This document shows positions 24,460 through 32,835 of a DNA stretch of 64,000 bases, piece after piece. The notes under the pieces were generated by a model. It ran no database searches, was not told where the DNA came from, and was given only the letters and a program-made list of their open reading frames with translations. The position numbers and the translations under genes were made by a program. Location of the stretch: contig CAVFAY010000001.1 in the NCBI GenBank assembly GCA_963620595.1, forward strand, positions 193,395 to 257,394, in the 5' to 3' direction. This DNA comes from Butyricicoccus_A sp963620595. Its GTDB lineage: Bacteria > Bacillota > Clostridia > Oscillospirales > Butyricicoccaceae. Each line of letters begins with the position of its first letter. Within the stretch, counting starts at the first letter, position 1.

Positions 24460-25240
24460 CCTTTTTACTCTCTTCCCAAAGCCCCAGCATTTCATTCAGT
24501 GTTAAATCTCCAACCTGCTTTCCTTGTGCAGCAGCCCCTTCTTCTACATGGGAAAACCGATGAATAAACTTCTCCGTCGTGTGATTCAGTGCTTCCTCCG
24601 GATCAGTTTGCGCAAATTTTGCCACCTTCACTGCTGCAAAAAGCAAATCGCCAATTTCCTCGGGTAAATCACCATCTCCGTGTTCTGCACGGCGCACCTC
24701 GTCCAATTCCTCTTGCACTTTGTCCAGTGCGTTTTCTACACTGTTCCACTCAAATCCAACCTTTTCCGCCTTTTTCATGACTTTTTCCGCGCGAATCAAT
24801 GCCGGAAGGGTACGCGCCACACTGTTCATGGTGTCCGCAACGCTTTTCTGATGCTTTTCTGTTTTTTTTAGATCATCCCAATTATTTAAAATATCCTGTG
24901 TCGAATTCACCTGCACATCCTTAAACACATGCGGATGCCGATAAATCATCTTTTTGCAAATGCCGTCAATCACATCGTCCATATTAAAATGTCCCTGTTC
25001 TTCTTCTATTGTCGTGTGAAAAACAACTTGGAACAGCACATCACCCAGTTCTTCTTTGAGCAGTTCGGTATCTTCGTTGTCGATTGCCTCACATACCTCA
25101 TACGTTTCTTCAATAAAATCTCGGCGAATGCTGTGATGGTTCTGCTGTCGATCCCACATACAGCCTTCTTCACTTCGCAAGATGCGCATCACCTGCAACA
25201 AATCGTCAAAATGATATTGTTTTTTTATTTCAAAGTCCAT
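24446..25240 (-). CDS. mazG: Nucleoside triphosphate pyrophosphohydrolase MazG
   Basis: A 264-residue enzyme with two MazG all-alpha domains that converts NTPs to NMP and pyrophosphate, clearing aberrant nucleotides. The active domain shows EEGCMWDRQQNHHS, EETYEVCEAIDNED and EELGDVLFQVVFH with the metal-binding EExxE...ExxD pattern; the second has EEIGDLLFAAVKVAKF. Compared with B. subtilis YabN it lacks the N-terminal tetrapyrrole methylase domain. Confidence 0.95.
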   Translation of the reverse strand: MDFEIKKQYHFDDLLQVMRILRSEEGCMWDRQQNHHSIRRDFIEETYEVCEAIDNEDTELLKEELGDVLFQVVFHTTIEEEQGHFNMDDVIDGICKKMIYRHPHVFKDVQVNSTQDILNNWDDLKKTEKHQKSVADTMNSVARTLPALIRAEKVMKKAEKVGFEWNSVENALDKVQEELDEVRRAEHGDGDLPEEIGDLLFAAVKVAKFAQTDPEEALNHTTEKFIHRFSHVEEGAAAQGKQVGDLTLNEMLGLWEESKKDEQK

Positions 25241-25261
25241 AAAACATGTTTCCTTTCTGTT

Positions 25262-26605
25262 CTATCTTCTTGGATGCAGTACATGCGCGATAAACGCCAG
25301 ATTGATGACCAGCAAAAGACTATAACAAGTCAACGTTCCGATTGGCAATGCTAAGATATTGACATTCGGCTGTCCAGCCAAATAGAAACCTACAGCAAAC
25401 TTTACCGTACAGGCAACAGTCATCGCATAAACCGACAAATCCGGTCGTCCAAATGCCTGCAAAATAGAAATAGTAACGGTAGACAGTCCGACAAGAGGCT
25501 CGGCTACACCAAGCAGGCGCAACAGCGGCGTTGCCGTCTGCACACCGTGCGGCTGAGAGGCAAATAAAAGCTGCAACAGCGGTCCTGCCAGCGCAAACAA
25601 TCCAATTCCGCACGGGATACATACAAGCAGCGTCAGCCCCATGGACGACCGCAGCAGCCGCCTTACTTGTCTATCCTGCTTTTTCGCGTGCGCAGCTGAC
25701 AATGCCGGAAGTACGCTGACAGATACCGCGTTGGAAAGCGACTGCGGCAAATTGAACAGCGTCAATGCCATACCGGTATACGCGCCATACGCCGCGACAA
25801 TTTCTTGGGCAGAAAAGCCCGCCGCTGGTAATCGTCGATATACAACAGACATGTCTAAAAAGCCGGAAACCGTCATGACGGCAGCTCCCAATGTCACGGG
25901 AATCATCAGCTGTACCAGTTTAGAAAATTCATTCCGTTCTTTCGTCGGATGGCGAAGCGCTTGCCACGCACCGCGGCGCACACTCCATAGCAAATATAAA
26001 ACGGCAAATAACTCTCCGCAAGTCACGCCGAATACCGCACCTGCTGCCGCGCCCGCGATGCCATACCCTGCATTCAGCAAAGCGCTCGCTGCAAACAGAC
26101 CGACAACTAGTTTTCCGACCGCTTCTGCCACCTGTGAAATGGCTGTCGGAACCATATCTCCCGTGCCCTGATACCAGCCGCGCAGAGCTGCCTCTACAGT
26201 CACCAACAATACTGCCGGTGCAATGAGCAGCAAACACGGCACGGCGGTTGTCTGTCCAAACAGCCGGCACAGCATTGGTGCGGCTCCCGCCAATGCCAGT
26301 GACAGCAGCAGAGATGTTACTGCAAATACGGATACCGCTCGCACAGTGATTGCCTTTGCCTGTTCTCGTCTGCCGAGTGCCAATGCTTCGGACACCAAAT
26401 GCGCCTGCGCTGCCGGAAGTCCCGCGGCAGAAATCACAAACAGCAGCGAGAAAAACTGCATAGCAAACGCAAACAGCCCCATGCCGCTGTCTCCGATGAG
26501 ATTTGTCAATGGAATTTTGAACAGCGCACCGAGAATCTTGACCGTGACGCTGGAAAGAAGCAGTGCTGCCGCACCGCTGACATAGCTTGCCTTATTCCGT
26601 TTCAT
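25262..26605 (-). CDS. SpoVB/YabM-like MOP-superfamily flippase
   Basis: A 447-residue protein with about twelve to fourteen membrane helices, of the MOP flippase superfamily (MurJ, SpoVB, MATE). The N-terminus GAAALLLSSVTVKILGALFKIPL is typical of SpoVB/YabM. It probably flips lipid-linked precursors for spore cortex or cell wall. Its place next to mazG and the yabPQ pair fits yabM. I start it at 26605, six bases after AGGAGG. Confidence 0.87.
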   Translation of the reverse strand: MKRNKASYVSGAAALLLSSVTVKILGALFKIPLTNLIGDSGMGLFAFAMQFFSLLFVISAAGLPAAQAHLVSEALALGRREQAKAITVRAVSVFAVTSLLLSLALAGAAPMLCRLFGQTTAVPCLLLIAPAVLLVTVEAALRGWYQGTGDMVPTAISQVAEAVGKLVVGLFAASALLNAGYGIAGAAAGAVFGVTCGELFAVLYLLWSVRRGAWQALRHPTKERNEFSKLVQLMIPVTLGAAVMTVSGFLDMSVVYRRLPAAGFSAQEIVAAYGAYTGMALTLFNLPQSLSNAVSVSVLPALSAAHAKKQDRQVRRLLRSSMGLTLLVCIPCGIGLFALAGPLLQLLFASQPHGVQTATPLLRLLGVAEPLVGLSTVTISILQAFGRPDLSVYAMTVACTVKFAVGFYLAGQPNVNILALPIGTLTCYSLLLVINLAFIAHVLHPRR

Positions 26606-26676
26606 GCCCATCCTCCTATGAGACAAGGTATGAAACGGAATGCCGGGTTAGAAGCGCAGGTTACGCTGGATACTCA

Positions 26677-27075
26677 TCAAAGCTGTGCACCGCAATGGCT
26701 GCAAAATGTGTCATCTTTTTTGCACTGTTTGCCGCAATTGGGACAGAATTGTACAGAACGCTCTGCGCTCAACTGTGCTTGCAGCTCGCCCATTTTTTGC
26801 AGCTTTTCATCAATAAGCTGCAGCTTAATCTGCAACGCCGCCTGATCCTCTCCATTGCCTGCATGGACACTATAGATCATCTTGCCAATCTCTTTGTACA
26901 GGATTTCCACTTCCGTATTCAGGTCAAAAATCTGCAAATTCAGCTTGGTCGCATTGAGCATATTCACCGCAGTCTTACCTGCGGCGTCCGCTGCTTTTGC
27001 CGCAGTCACGCCGGTACGGGCAGACAGAATTTCCGCTGATACCTTTGCTTTTTCAAAAAAGTTTGTCTTGTCCAT
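26677..27075 (-). CDS. Small zinc-ribbon protein
   Basis: A 132-residue protein. Residues 1-100 are helical (a probable coiled coil with NTEVEILYKEIGKMIY), and the C-terminus is a zinc ribbon with CPNCGKQC and CSHCGAQL. The function is unknown; such proteins are frequent in Clostridia. It is transcribed with the kinase upstream, 27 bases away. Confidence 0.8.
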   Translation of the reverse strand: MDKTNFFEKAKVSAEILSARTGVTAAKAADAAGKTAVNMLNATKLNLQIFDLNTEVEILYKEIGKMIYSVHAGNGEDQAALQIKLQLIDEKLQKMGELQAQLSAERSVQFCPNCGKQCKKDDTFCSHCGAQL

Positions 27076-27102
27076 AGAAATGCTCCTCTCTGGGTAAGTT
27101 TT

Positions 27103-28023
27103 TCATCCAATAAATTCGTGCATGATCGAATCGTCTGGAATCAGGCCGAGGTCGTGGATCTCTTCAAATTGATCCAGTGCCCGCACCAAATTCTCCAATC
27201 CTGCGTCTATCATTTCCTGATGATACGGCGCAGCGTCACGCTTGAGCTGATTCATCAAAATACAGTCCTCATATTGCAGATACGTATTGACGATAAAATC
27301 CGCAGATGGAATATACGGACGGATGTATAACCGTTCTCCGCGCCGCACTGAGCGCCACATGTTGATCGTCTCCGGCACCGGTGCATCGCGAAAGTTTTTG
27401 TCTCGAATGGCACGGCGTACAAAACGCAGCACATGCGGTGCCAGACGCCAATTATTCGATAAAATCAACTGAGTGCCCACCGCCATATACACGGAAATAG
27501 ACGACTCGCGCACCTTCGCCATCAGCACATCATTGAGCGCATGAATGCCTTCGATGACAGCAATTTCGCCTTTTTTCAACCGAACTTCTTTGACTTCCTC
27601 TGTCCGTACGTGATGCATAAAATCATACGTCGGCACTTCGATCGTTTCGCCGCGCACCAATGCTGCCAAGTGATCGCTGAGCATCGGCAAATCCATACAT
27701 AACGGAGACTCCAAATCGTCATGTCCCTCTTCGTCCTTTGGGACAATATAGCTGTCGCGGCTCAAGTAGTAATCATCCATGGAGATGGCATAGGAGGGAA
27801 CGCCTCTGCATTCAATGGCATCTCGAATGCGGTGAGAGGTTGTCGTCTTGCCACTGGAAGACGGACCGTTGAGCAACAGAATGGTACGGTCATATTGATT
27901 TTCACAGATGCAATCTGCAATACTCTCAATGACATTGGTATAACTTTGTTCAGATTGTGCAACAAATGCCGCCGGATCGCGCCGACAGTGTTCGTTGATT
28001 TCGTCTATCTTTACATGAAACAT
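27103..28023 (-). CDS. Nucleoside kinase (uridine kinase/phosphoribulokinase fold)
   Basis: A 306-residue P-loop kinase with GPSSSGKTTTSHRI near residue 55, the substrate-loop SMDDYYLSRD and the DFMHHVRTEEV and VIEGIHALND segments of the uridine-kinase family. Clostridial members often carry an extra N-terminal TGS/threonyl-synthetase-like region; that is missing here. GAGG precedes the ATG at 28023. It likely phosphorylates a nucleoside with ATP or GTP. Confidence 0.87.
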   Translation of the reverse strand: MFHVKIDEINEHCRRDPAAFVAQSEQSYTNVIESIADCICENQYDRTILLLNGPSSSGKTTTSHRIRDAIECRGVPSYAISMDDYYLSRDSYIVPKDEEGHDDLESPLCMDLPMLSDHLAALVRGETIEVPTYDFMHHVRTEEVKEVRLKKGEIAVIEGIHALNDVLMAKVRESSISVYMAVGTQLILSNNWRLAPHVLRFVRRAIRDKNFRDAPVPETINMWRSVRRGERLYIRPYIPSADFIVNTYLQYEDCILMNQLKRDAAPYHQEMIDAGLENLVRALDQFEEIHDLGLIPDDSIMHEFIG

Positions 28024-28033
28024 GTATTTTTCC

Positions 28034-29518
28034 TCAGTCTGGCAACGTGACGCCGGATTTTGCCCAATCCAGAATCGCCTGCTTGCCTGCATTGATTCGT
28101 TCTAATGAAACGTTGTATTCATATGGATATTTCGGATTGCTGATACGCCGGATTTTTCTTCCGTCTGTACCCAGCAGCTTGGTCACGCCGCCCGCACCGA
28201 GCGAAACGATGGTCTGCAATTCCTCCATCATATAGACATTGTACTTGCATTCATATCCCATCTTACACCAGCCGACGTTTTCAAAGCCGCCCGCCATAAA
28301 CTTCTGCCGATATAGATAATACGGCGCATATCCTGCCGCTGTCAGCTTTTTCGATGCAATTTCCAGCATCTGACGTACCGTTTCCTGTTTTTGCGCATTG
28401 TGCGTGCGGTCATGCTGATCTGCGCCGCGTTTCGCCGCCAGCGTATGCACGGTAATGTTTTCCGGATGTAATGCGAGTAAGGTATCTATCGTATGGGCAA
28501 AGCTCTCCGGCGTATCGCCGTCCAAGCCTGCAATCGTGTCCATATTGATAGCAGAAAATCCCACTTTCCGCGCTGTCTGATAACGATCCAGAACATCCTG
28601 TGCGCTATGATGGCGTCCAATGCCTTCCAGCACTGCATCGTTCATGGACTGCGGGTTAATGGAAATGCGGTCTACGCCGTGTTTCTTGAGCACAAGCAGC
28701 TTTTCTCGTGTAATCGTGTCCGGTCTGCCGGCTTCCACCGTAAATTCCTCCAGCGCCTGCAAGTCAAAGGACTGATGTACCGTCTGGAGCAGACGATCCA
28801 TCTGCTGCGCCGAAAGTGTGGTCGGCGTGCCGCCACCGATGTAAATCGTGACGATGCGCAGATCTGCCTGCTTTAAAATTTTTCCTGTGTGTACAATTTC
28901 CTCGCACAGGGTATTCAAATACTCTGCCATCAGCTTACCCGCTTTTTCAATCGAATGACTGACAAACGAACAATAGCTGCATCGAGATGGACAGAACGGA
29001 ATACCGATATAGATGGAAATATCATCCGGATGGATTTTCTCTTTCAAATCCATGGCGATGCCCGCGGAGCGAATCGCCAGCGCGCGCCGCGCTGCCGAGA
29101 CATGATAGGTCTCCGTCATCAGCTTTGCCACCTGTGCCGGTGTATACCCCTGTTCCATAAAGCTTCGCGCGAACTTTGCCGGACGCACACCGGTCAGTGA
29201 GCCCCATTCCGGCACAGTATCTAAAAACGGAGATACTGCCTCAAAAATGGCGGTCTTTAGCGCGTGCGTCCGAGCCCGTTTGGTTTGCTCAGCATCATCG
29301 GAAATCGGTGCACGCCGTTCCGCGCACACCTGTTTTCCCTGCCGCACGCAGCACACGCGAATACAATTTTCCATGCCAACCTGTTCAACGCAAACGCCTA
29401 ACGCATCCGTGTCCTCCGGCGCAATGTCTGCGCGCTCTGGGATTTCTGTCGGCAGCAAATTGTACAGCATTTCCCGAACGGGATGGTCATTTTCCAGACC
29501 TTGTATGGTATAAATCAT
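28034..29518 (-). CDS. hemZ: Coproporphyrinogen dehydrogenase HemZ (radical SAM)
   Basis: A 494-residue oxygen-independent coproporphyrinogen III oxidase-like radical SAM protein. The cluster motif CPSRCSYCSF (~residue 170) is preceded by YIGIPF and followed by YIGGGTPT. The N-terminal ~150 residues are the extra domain of HemZ, absent from HemN. The role is heme synthesis in principle, but no other heme gene is here, so an alternative radical SAM role is possible. The start overlaps the MBL stop (ATGA). Confidence 0.92.
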   Translation of the reverse strand: MIYTIQGLENDHPVREMLYNLLPTEIPERADIAPEDTDALGVCVEQVGMENCIRVCCVRQGKQVCAERRAPISDDAEQTKRARTHALKTAIFEAVSPFLDTVPEWGSLTGVRPAKFARSFMEQGYTPAQVAKLMTETYHVSAARRALAIRSAGIAMDLKEKIHPDDISIYIGIPFCPSRCSYCSFVSHSIEKAGKLMAEYLNTLCEEIVHTGKILKQADLRIVTIYIGGGTPTTLSAQQMDRLLQTVHQSFDLQALEEFTVEAGRPDTITREKLLVLKKHGVDRISINPQSMNDAVLEGIGRHHSAQDVLDRYQTARKVGFSAINMDTIAGLDGDTPESFAHTIDTLLALHPENITVHTLAAKRGADQHDRTHNAQKQETVRQMLEIASKKLTAAGYAPYYLYRQKFMAGGFENVGWCKMGYECKYNVYMMEELQTIVSLGAGGVTKLLGTDGRKIRRISNPKYPYEYNVSLERINAGKQAILDWAKSGVTLPD

Positions 29519-30165
29519 CTGCCGACTGCCTCAATCATATACGGATTGTGCTGCCGTTCGTGCTCTAAGGTAGACAAGCCTTCATGTCCCGGCAGAACAC
29601 GGAAATCTCCCGGCATATCATGCAGCTTTTTCAGCGAACGAAGCATATCATTCCAGTTGCCGCCCGGCAGATCGGTTCTGCCGCAGTTTTCGCGGAACAG
29701 CGTGTCACCGGTAAATAATACTGCATCGTCTAAGCGAATCACGCACGAACCGGGCGTATGACCCGGTGTGCTGTAATATGTCGCCGTCATGCCGCCAAAC
29801 GAAACCGCTGTGCCTTCTTCCGCCCAAATATCTGCGCCAGGGAAATCAAACCGGCTCATCAGCTGTCTGCCATACGCGCCAAACGGTGACAGTGCCGCGT
29901 TGGCGTCGAGCAGATATTCATCCTGCTTGCTGACAACAACCTGCGCGCCAGTCGCGCACTTAATAGCACCAACTGCGAGAATATGGTCGAAATGGGCATG
30001 GGTCAGCAGAATATATTTCAACTGAATGTGTTCTTCTTGTATGATCTGGATAAGCTGTTCTGCGCGATCACCCGGATCGACAATCGCGCCCTCGTGTGAT
30101 GCTTCATCCCAGACGAGATAACAGTTGGTGGCGACATCGCCTACCACAAATTGCTTGATTTGCAT
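29515..30165 (-). CDS. MBL-fold metallohydrolase (glyoxalase II-like)
   Basis: A 216-residue metallo-beta-lactamase fold protein with the THAHFDH metal motif (~residue 55), the second-site histidine in TPGHTPGS and GDTLFREN. The group commonly hydrolyses thioesters such as S-lactoylglutathione analogues; a glutathione-poor Clostridium may use another thiol. It sits between dtd and hemZ, as in related Clostridia. GAGGAA precedes the ATG. Confidence 0.9.
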   Translation of the reverse strand: MQIKQFVVGDVATNCYLVWDEASHEGAIVDPGDRAEQLIQIIQEEHIQLKYILLTHAHFDHILAVGAIKCATGAQVVVSKQDEYLLDANAALSPFGAYGRQLMSRFDFPGADIWAEEGTAVSFGGMTATYYSTPGHTPGSCVIRLDDAVLFTGDTLFRENCGRTDLPGGNWNDMLRSLKKLHDMPGDFRVLPGHEGLSTLEHERQHNPYMIEAVGR

Positions 30166-30176
30166 AGTATTTCCTC

Positions 30177-30635
30177 TTATTTCTTTCGCATCAGCTCATC
30201 GGTGTCCAGCAAAATGGTCACAGGTCCATCGTTGAGCAGCTCGACCTTCATATCTGCGCCAAATTCGCCGGTCTGAGTCTCAATGCCCAGACCGCGGCAG
30301 CAATTGACAAAATATTCATACAAGTCATTTGCCTGCTCGCCCTTTGCAGCTTTGGTGAAATTCGGTCGTTTTCCCTTACGGCAGTCGGCATACAGCGTAA
30401 ACTGGCTGACAACCAGCAGTCTTCCGCCGACATCGGCAAGGGCTAAATTCATTTTATCATTGTCATCGGTAAAAACGCGCAAACCGGCAATCTTTCTTGC
30501 CAGATACAGGGCTTGTTCTTGGGTGTCTTCCGGCGCAACGCCAAGAAGAACAAGAAATCCTGTTCCAATTTCACCGGATACTTGCCCCTCTATGGTTACT
30601 TTTGCGTGCGTGACACGCTGCAATACGGCTCTCAT
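30177..30635 (-). CDS. dtd: D-aminoacyl-tRNA deacylase
   Basis: A 152-residue enzyme that releases D-amino acids (and glycine from tRNA-Ala) from charged tRNA. MRAVLQRVTHAKVTIEGQVSGEIGTG begins it, with the SQFTLYADCRKGKRP active-site motif and the C-terminal GPVTILLDT. The start at 30635 has GGAGG upstream. It follows relA, as in many Firmicutes. Confidence 0.96.
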   Translation of the reverse strand: MRAVLQRVTHAKVTIEGQVSGEIGTGFLVLLGVAPEDTQEQALYLARKIAGLRVFTDDNDKMNLALADVGGRLLVVSQFTLYADCRKGKRPNFTKAAKGEQANDLYEYFVNCCRGLGIETQTGEFGADMKVELLNDGPVTILLDTDELMRKK

Positions 30636-30645
30636 AGCTTCCTCC

Positions 30646-32820
30646 TCACATGGTCTGACGCGTGACGTTAATGACACCGCGCAGACTGCGCAGTTTCTTC
30701 GTCAGTGCATCCAACTGCGCCAAACCCGTGACGGCGATCACAATGTTAATAATGCCGTAACCCTCGGACAGCGTTTTGCCATTAAAATCTTTGACGTTAA
30801 TATGATTATTCGCCAGCAGCTGTAAGACATCGTTCATGACGCCCATGCGATCATTGGTTGAAATCTGAATTGCTGTGCTGAATCGTTCCTTGGATTCTAC
30901 ATGGCTTTCATCCCAATAAACAGTTACCCAGCGTTTCTGATCTTCTGGATTGGCATTTTTCACGTTGATGCAGTCTTTGCGATGCACGGAAACGCCAAAG
31001 CCACGCGTAACATAACCAATGATGTCATCGCCCGGAACCGGCGTACAGCAACGAGCAAATTTCACCTTGCAGTCAACATCATCCAATCCTTCAACTATCA
31101 CGCCGGAATCTGAGTGTCCGCGCGGTGTCGGTTTTGTATTGAGCGGTCTCTGTTTTTCCTCCTGCTTTCGGGCACGAATCACCTCATCGCGCACCTTGTT
31201 GAGCACCTTTGTCACGGTGATGCCGCCATAGCCCAATGCATTATACATCTCTTCTAAGTTTGGATATCCGAATTTTTCCAGAACATTCTTCTGAATTTCC
31301 GGCTTTTCTATAAAGTGACTGTACAATAAGCTGGAGCGCAGTTCACGTTCCAGATCAGCGCGCCCCTGTTCAATGTTTTCCTCACGGCACTCTTTCTTAA
31401 ACCACTGCTTAATTTTGTTTCGAGCTTCCGATGTTTTAATCATATTGAGCCAGTCACGCTTCGGACCATGTGTTTCTTTGGAAGTCAGAATCTCGACCAC
31501 ATCACCATTCTTCAACGTATAATTGATTGGCGCAATACGACCATTAACTTTACATCCAGTCATGCGGTTGCCAACTGCAGAGTGAATACCATAGGCAAAA
31601 TCAATAGGCGTAGCACCTACCGGCAAACTAACCGCATCTCCGCGCGGGGTAAAAACAAATACTTCATCTGCGAACAAATCTACCTTTATATGCTTGATAA
31701 AGTCTTCGGCCTCGGTGTCTTGCTGCGACTCCAGTAGTTGGCGAATCCATGCATAAGTCTGTTCGCCACTGCTTTTTTGCAGATGTTCCTTGTACTTCCA
31801 ATGCGCCGCAATGCCGTATTCTGCCATCTTGTGCATTTCTTCCGTGCGAATCTGCACCTCAAACGGCACACCAGAACGACCAATGACCGTTGTGTGCAAA
31901 GATCGATAGCCATTCGGCTTCGGCGTGGAGATATAGTCCTTAAATCGTCCCGGAATCGGTTTGTATAAGTCATGCACATAACCCAAGACATTATAGCAGT
32001 CTGCTACGGACTCTACGATAACACGCACAGCGCAAATATCATAGATCTCGTTGATACTCTTGTTTTGCTCGAACATCTTGCGATAAATACTATAGATATG
32101 CTTGACACGGGCAGAAATAGAATTTTTTATGCCACTCTCAGACAGTTTCTCATTGATAGTCTTTTTGATGCGGTTGAGCATTTCTTCCAGTTCCGGACGC
32201 TGGCGCTCCAAACCGTCTACAATCTCCTTGTAACCAATCGGGTCAAGATATTTCAGCGACAGATCTTCCAGCTCCCACTTAACACGCTGCATACCCAAGC
32301 GATGTGCAATCGGCGCATAGATTTCCATCGTTTCCAACGACTTTGAGCGTTGCTTTTCTACTGTCATGTACTGCATGGTGCGCATATTGTGCAGGCGGTC
32401 TGCCAGTTTAATGAGAATAACGCGAATATCCTTTGCCATGGCAATCAGCATCTTTCGCAGATCCTCAACCTGTTCCTGTGCCTTAGAATAATGCAACTGT
32501 CCCAAGCGTGTCACGCCATTGACCAGGTCCGCTACCGATTCACCGAATTGTTCCTTGATTTCATCGTATCCAAATGCAGTATCCTCAATGCAGTCATGCA
32601 GAAGACCTGCACAGATAGAGTCGGTATCCAATCCCATCTCCACGATAATTTCTGCTACGGATACTGGATGAATGATATACGGATCGCCATTTTTTCTCTT
32701 TTGTCCGTCATGTGCCTTGTTGGCGCACTCGTACGCGCGGCGGATTTTATCGACATCTGCATTCGGCGTCTGCTTTTCTACACGTTGTAATAAAAAATCA
32801 ATTTTGTTTTGAATATCCAT
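30646..32820 (-). CDS. relA: (p)ppGpp synthetase/hydrolase RelA/SpoT
   Basis: A 724-residue bifunctional stringent-response enzyme. The N-terminal HD hydrolase domain (HDGQKRKNGDPYIIHP and LLHDCIEDT) is followed by the synthetase domain, the TGS domain (VFTPRGDAVSLPVGATPIDFAYGIHS, in part), the helical/zinc-finger region with CCTPVPGDDIIGY, and a C-terminal ACT domain. It makes ppGpp from GTP/GDP on starvation and degrades it. It is in the recJ operon. Confidence 0.97.
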   Translation of the reverse strand: MDIQNKIDFLLQRVEKQTPNADVDKIRRAYECANKAHDGQKRKNGDPYIIHPVSVAEIIVEMGLDTDSICAGLLHDCIEDTAFGYDEIKEQFGESVADLVNGVTRLGQLHYSKAQEQVEDLRKMLIAMAKDIRVILIKLADRLHNMRTMQYMTVEKQRSKSLETMEIYAPIAHRLGMQRVKWELEDLSLKYLDPIGYKEIVDGLERQRPELEEMLNRIKKTINEKLSESGIKNSISARVKHIYSIYRKMFEQNKSINEIYDICAVRVIVESVADCYNVLGYVHDLYKPIPGRFKDYISTPKPNGYRSLHTTVIGRSGVPFEVQIRTEEMHKMAEYGIAAHWKYKEHLQKSSGEQTYAWIRQLLESQQDTEAEDFIKHIKVDLFADEVFVFTPRGDAVSLPVGATPIDFAYGIHSAVGNRMTGCKVNGRIAPINYTLKNGDVVEILTSKETHGPKRDWLNMIKTSEARNKIKQWFKKECREENIEQGRADLERELRSSLLYSHFIEKPEIQKNVLEKFGYPNLEEMYNALGYGGITVTKVLNKVRDEVIRARKQEEKQRPLNTKPTPRGHSDSGVIVEGLDDVDCKVKFARCCTPVPGDDIIGYVTRGFGVSVHRKDCINVKNANPEDQKRWVTVYWDESHVESKERFSTAIQISTNDRMGVMNDVLQLLANNHINVKDFNGKTLSEGYGIINIVIAVTGLAQLDALTKKLRSLRGVINVTRQTM

Positions 32821-32835
32821 ATGCTCACTCCCCAG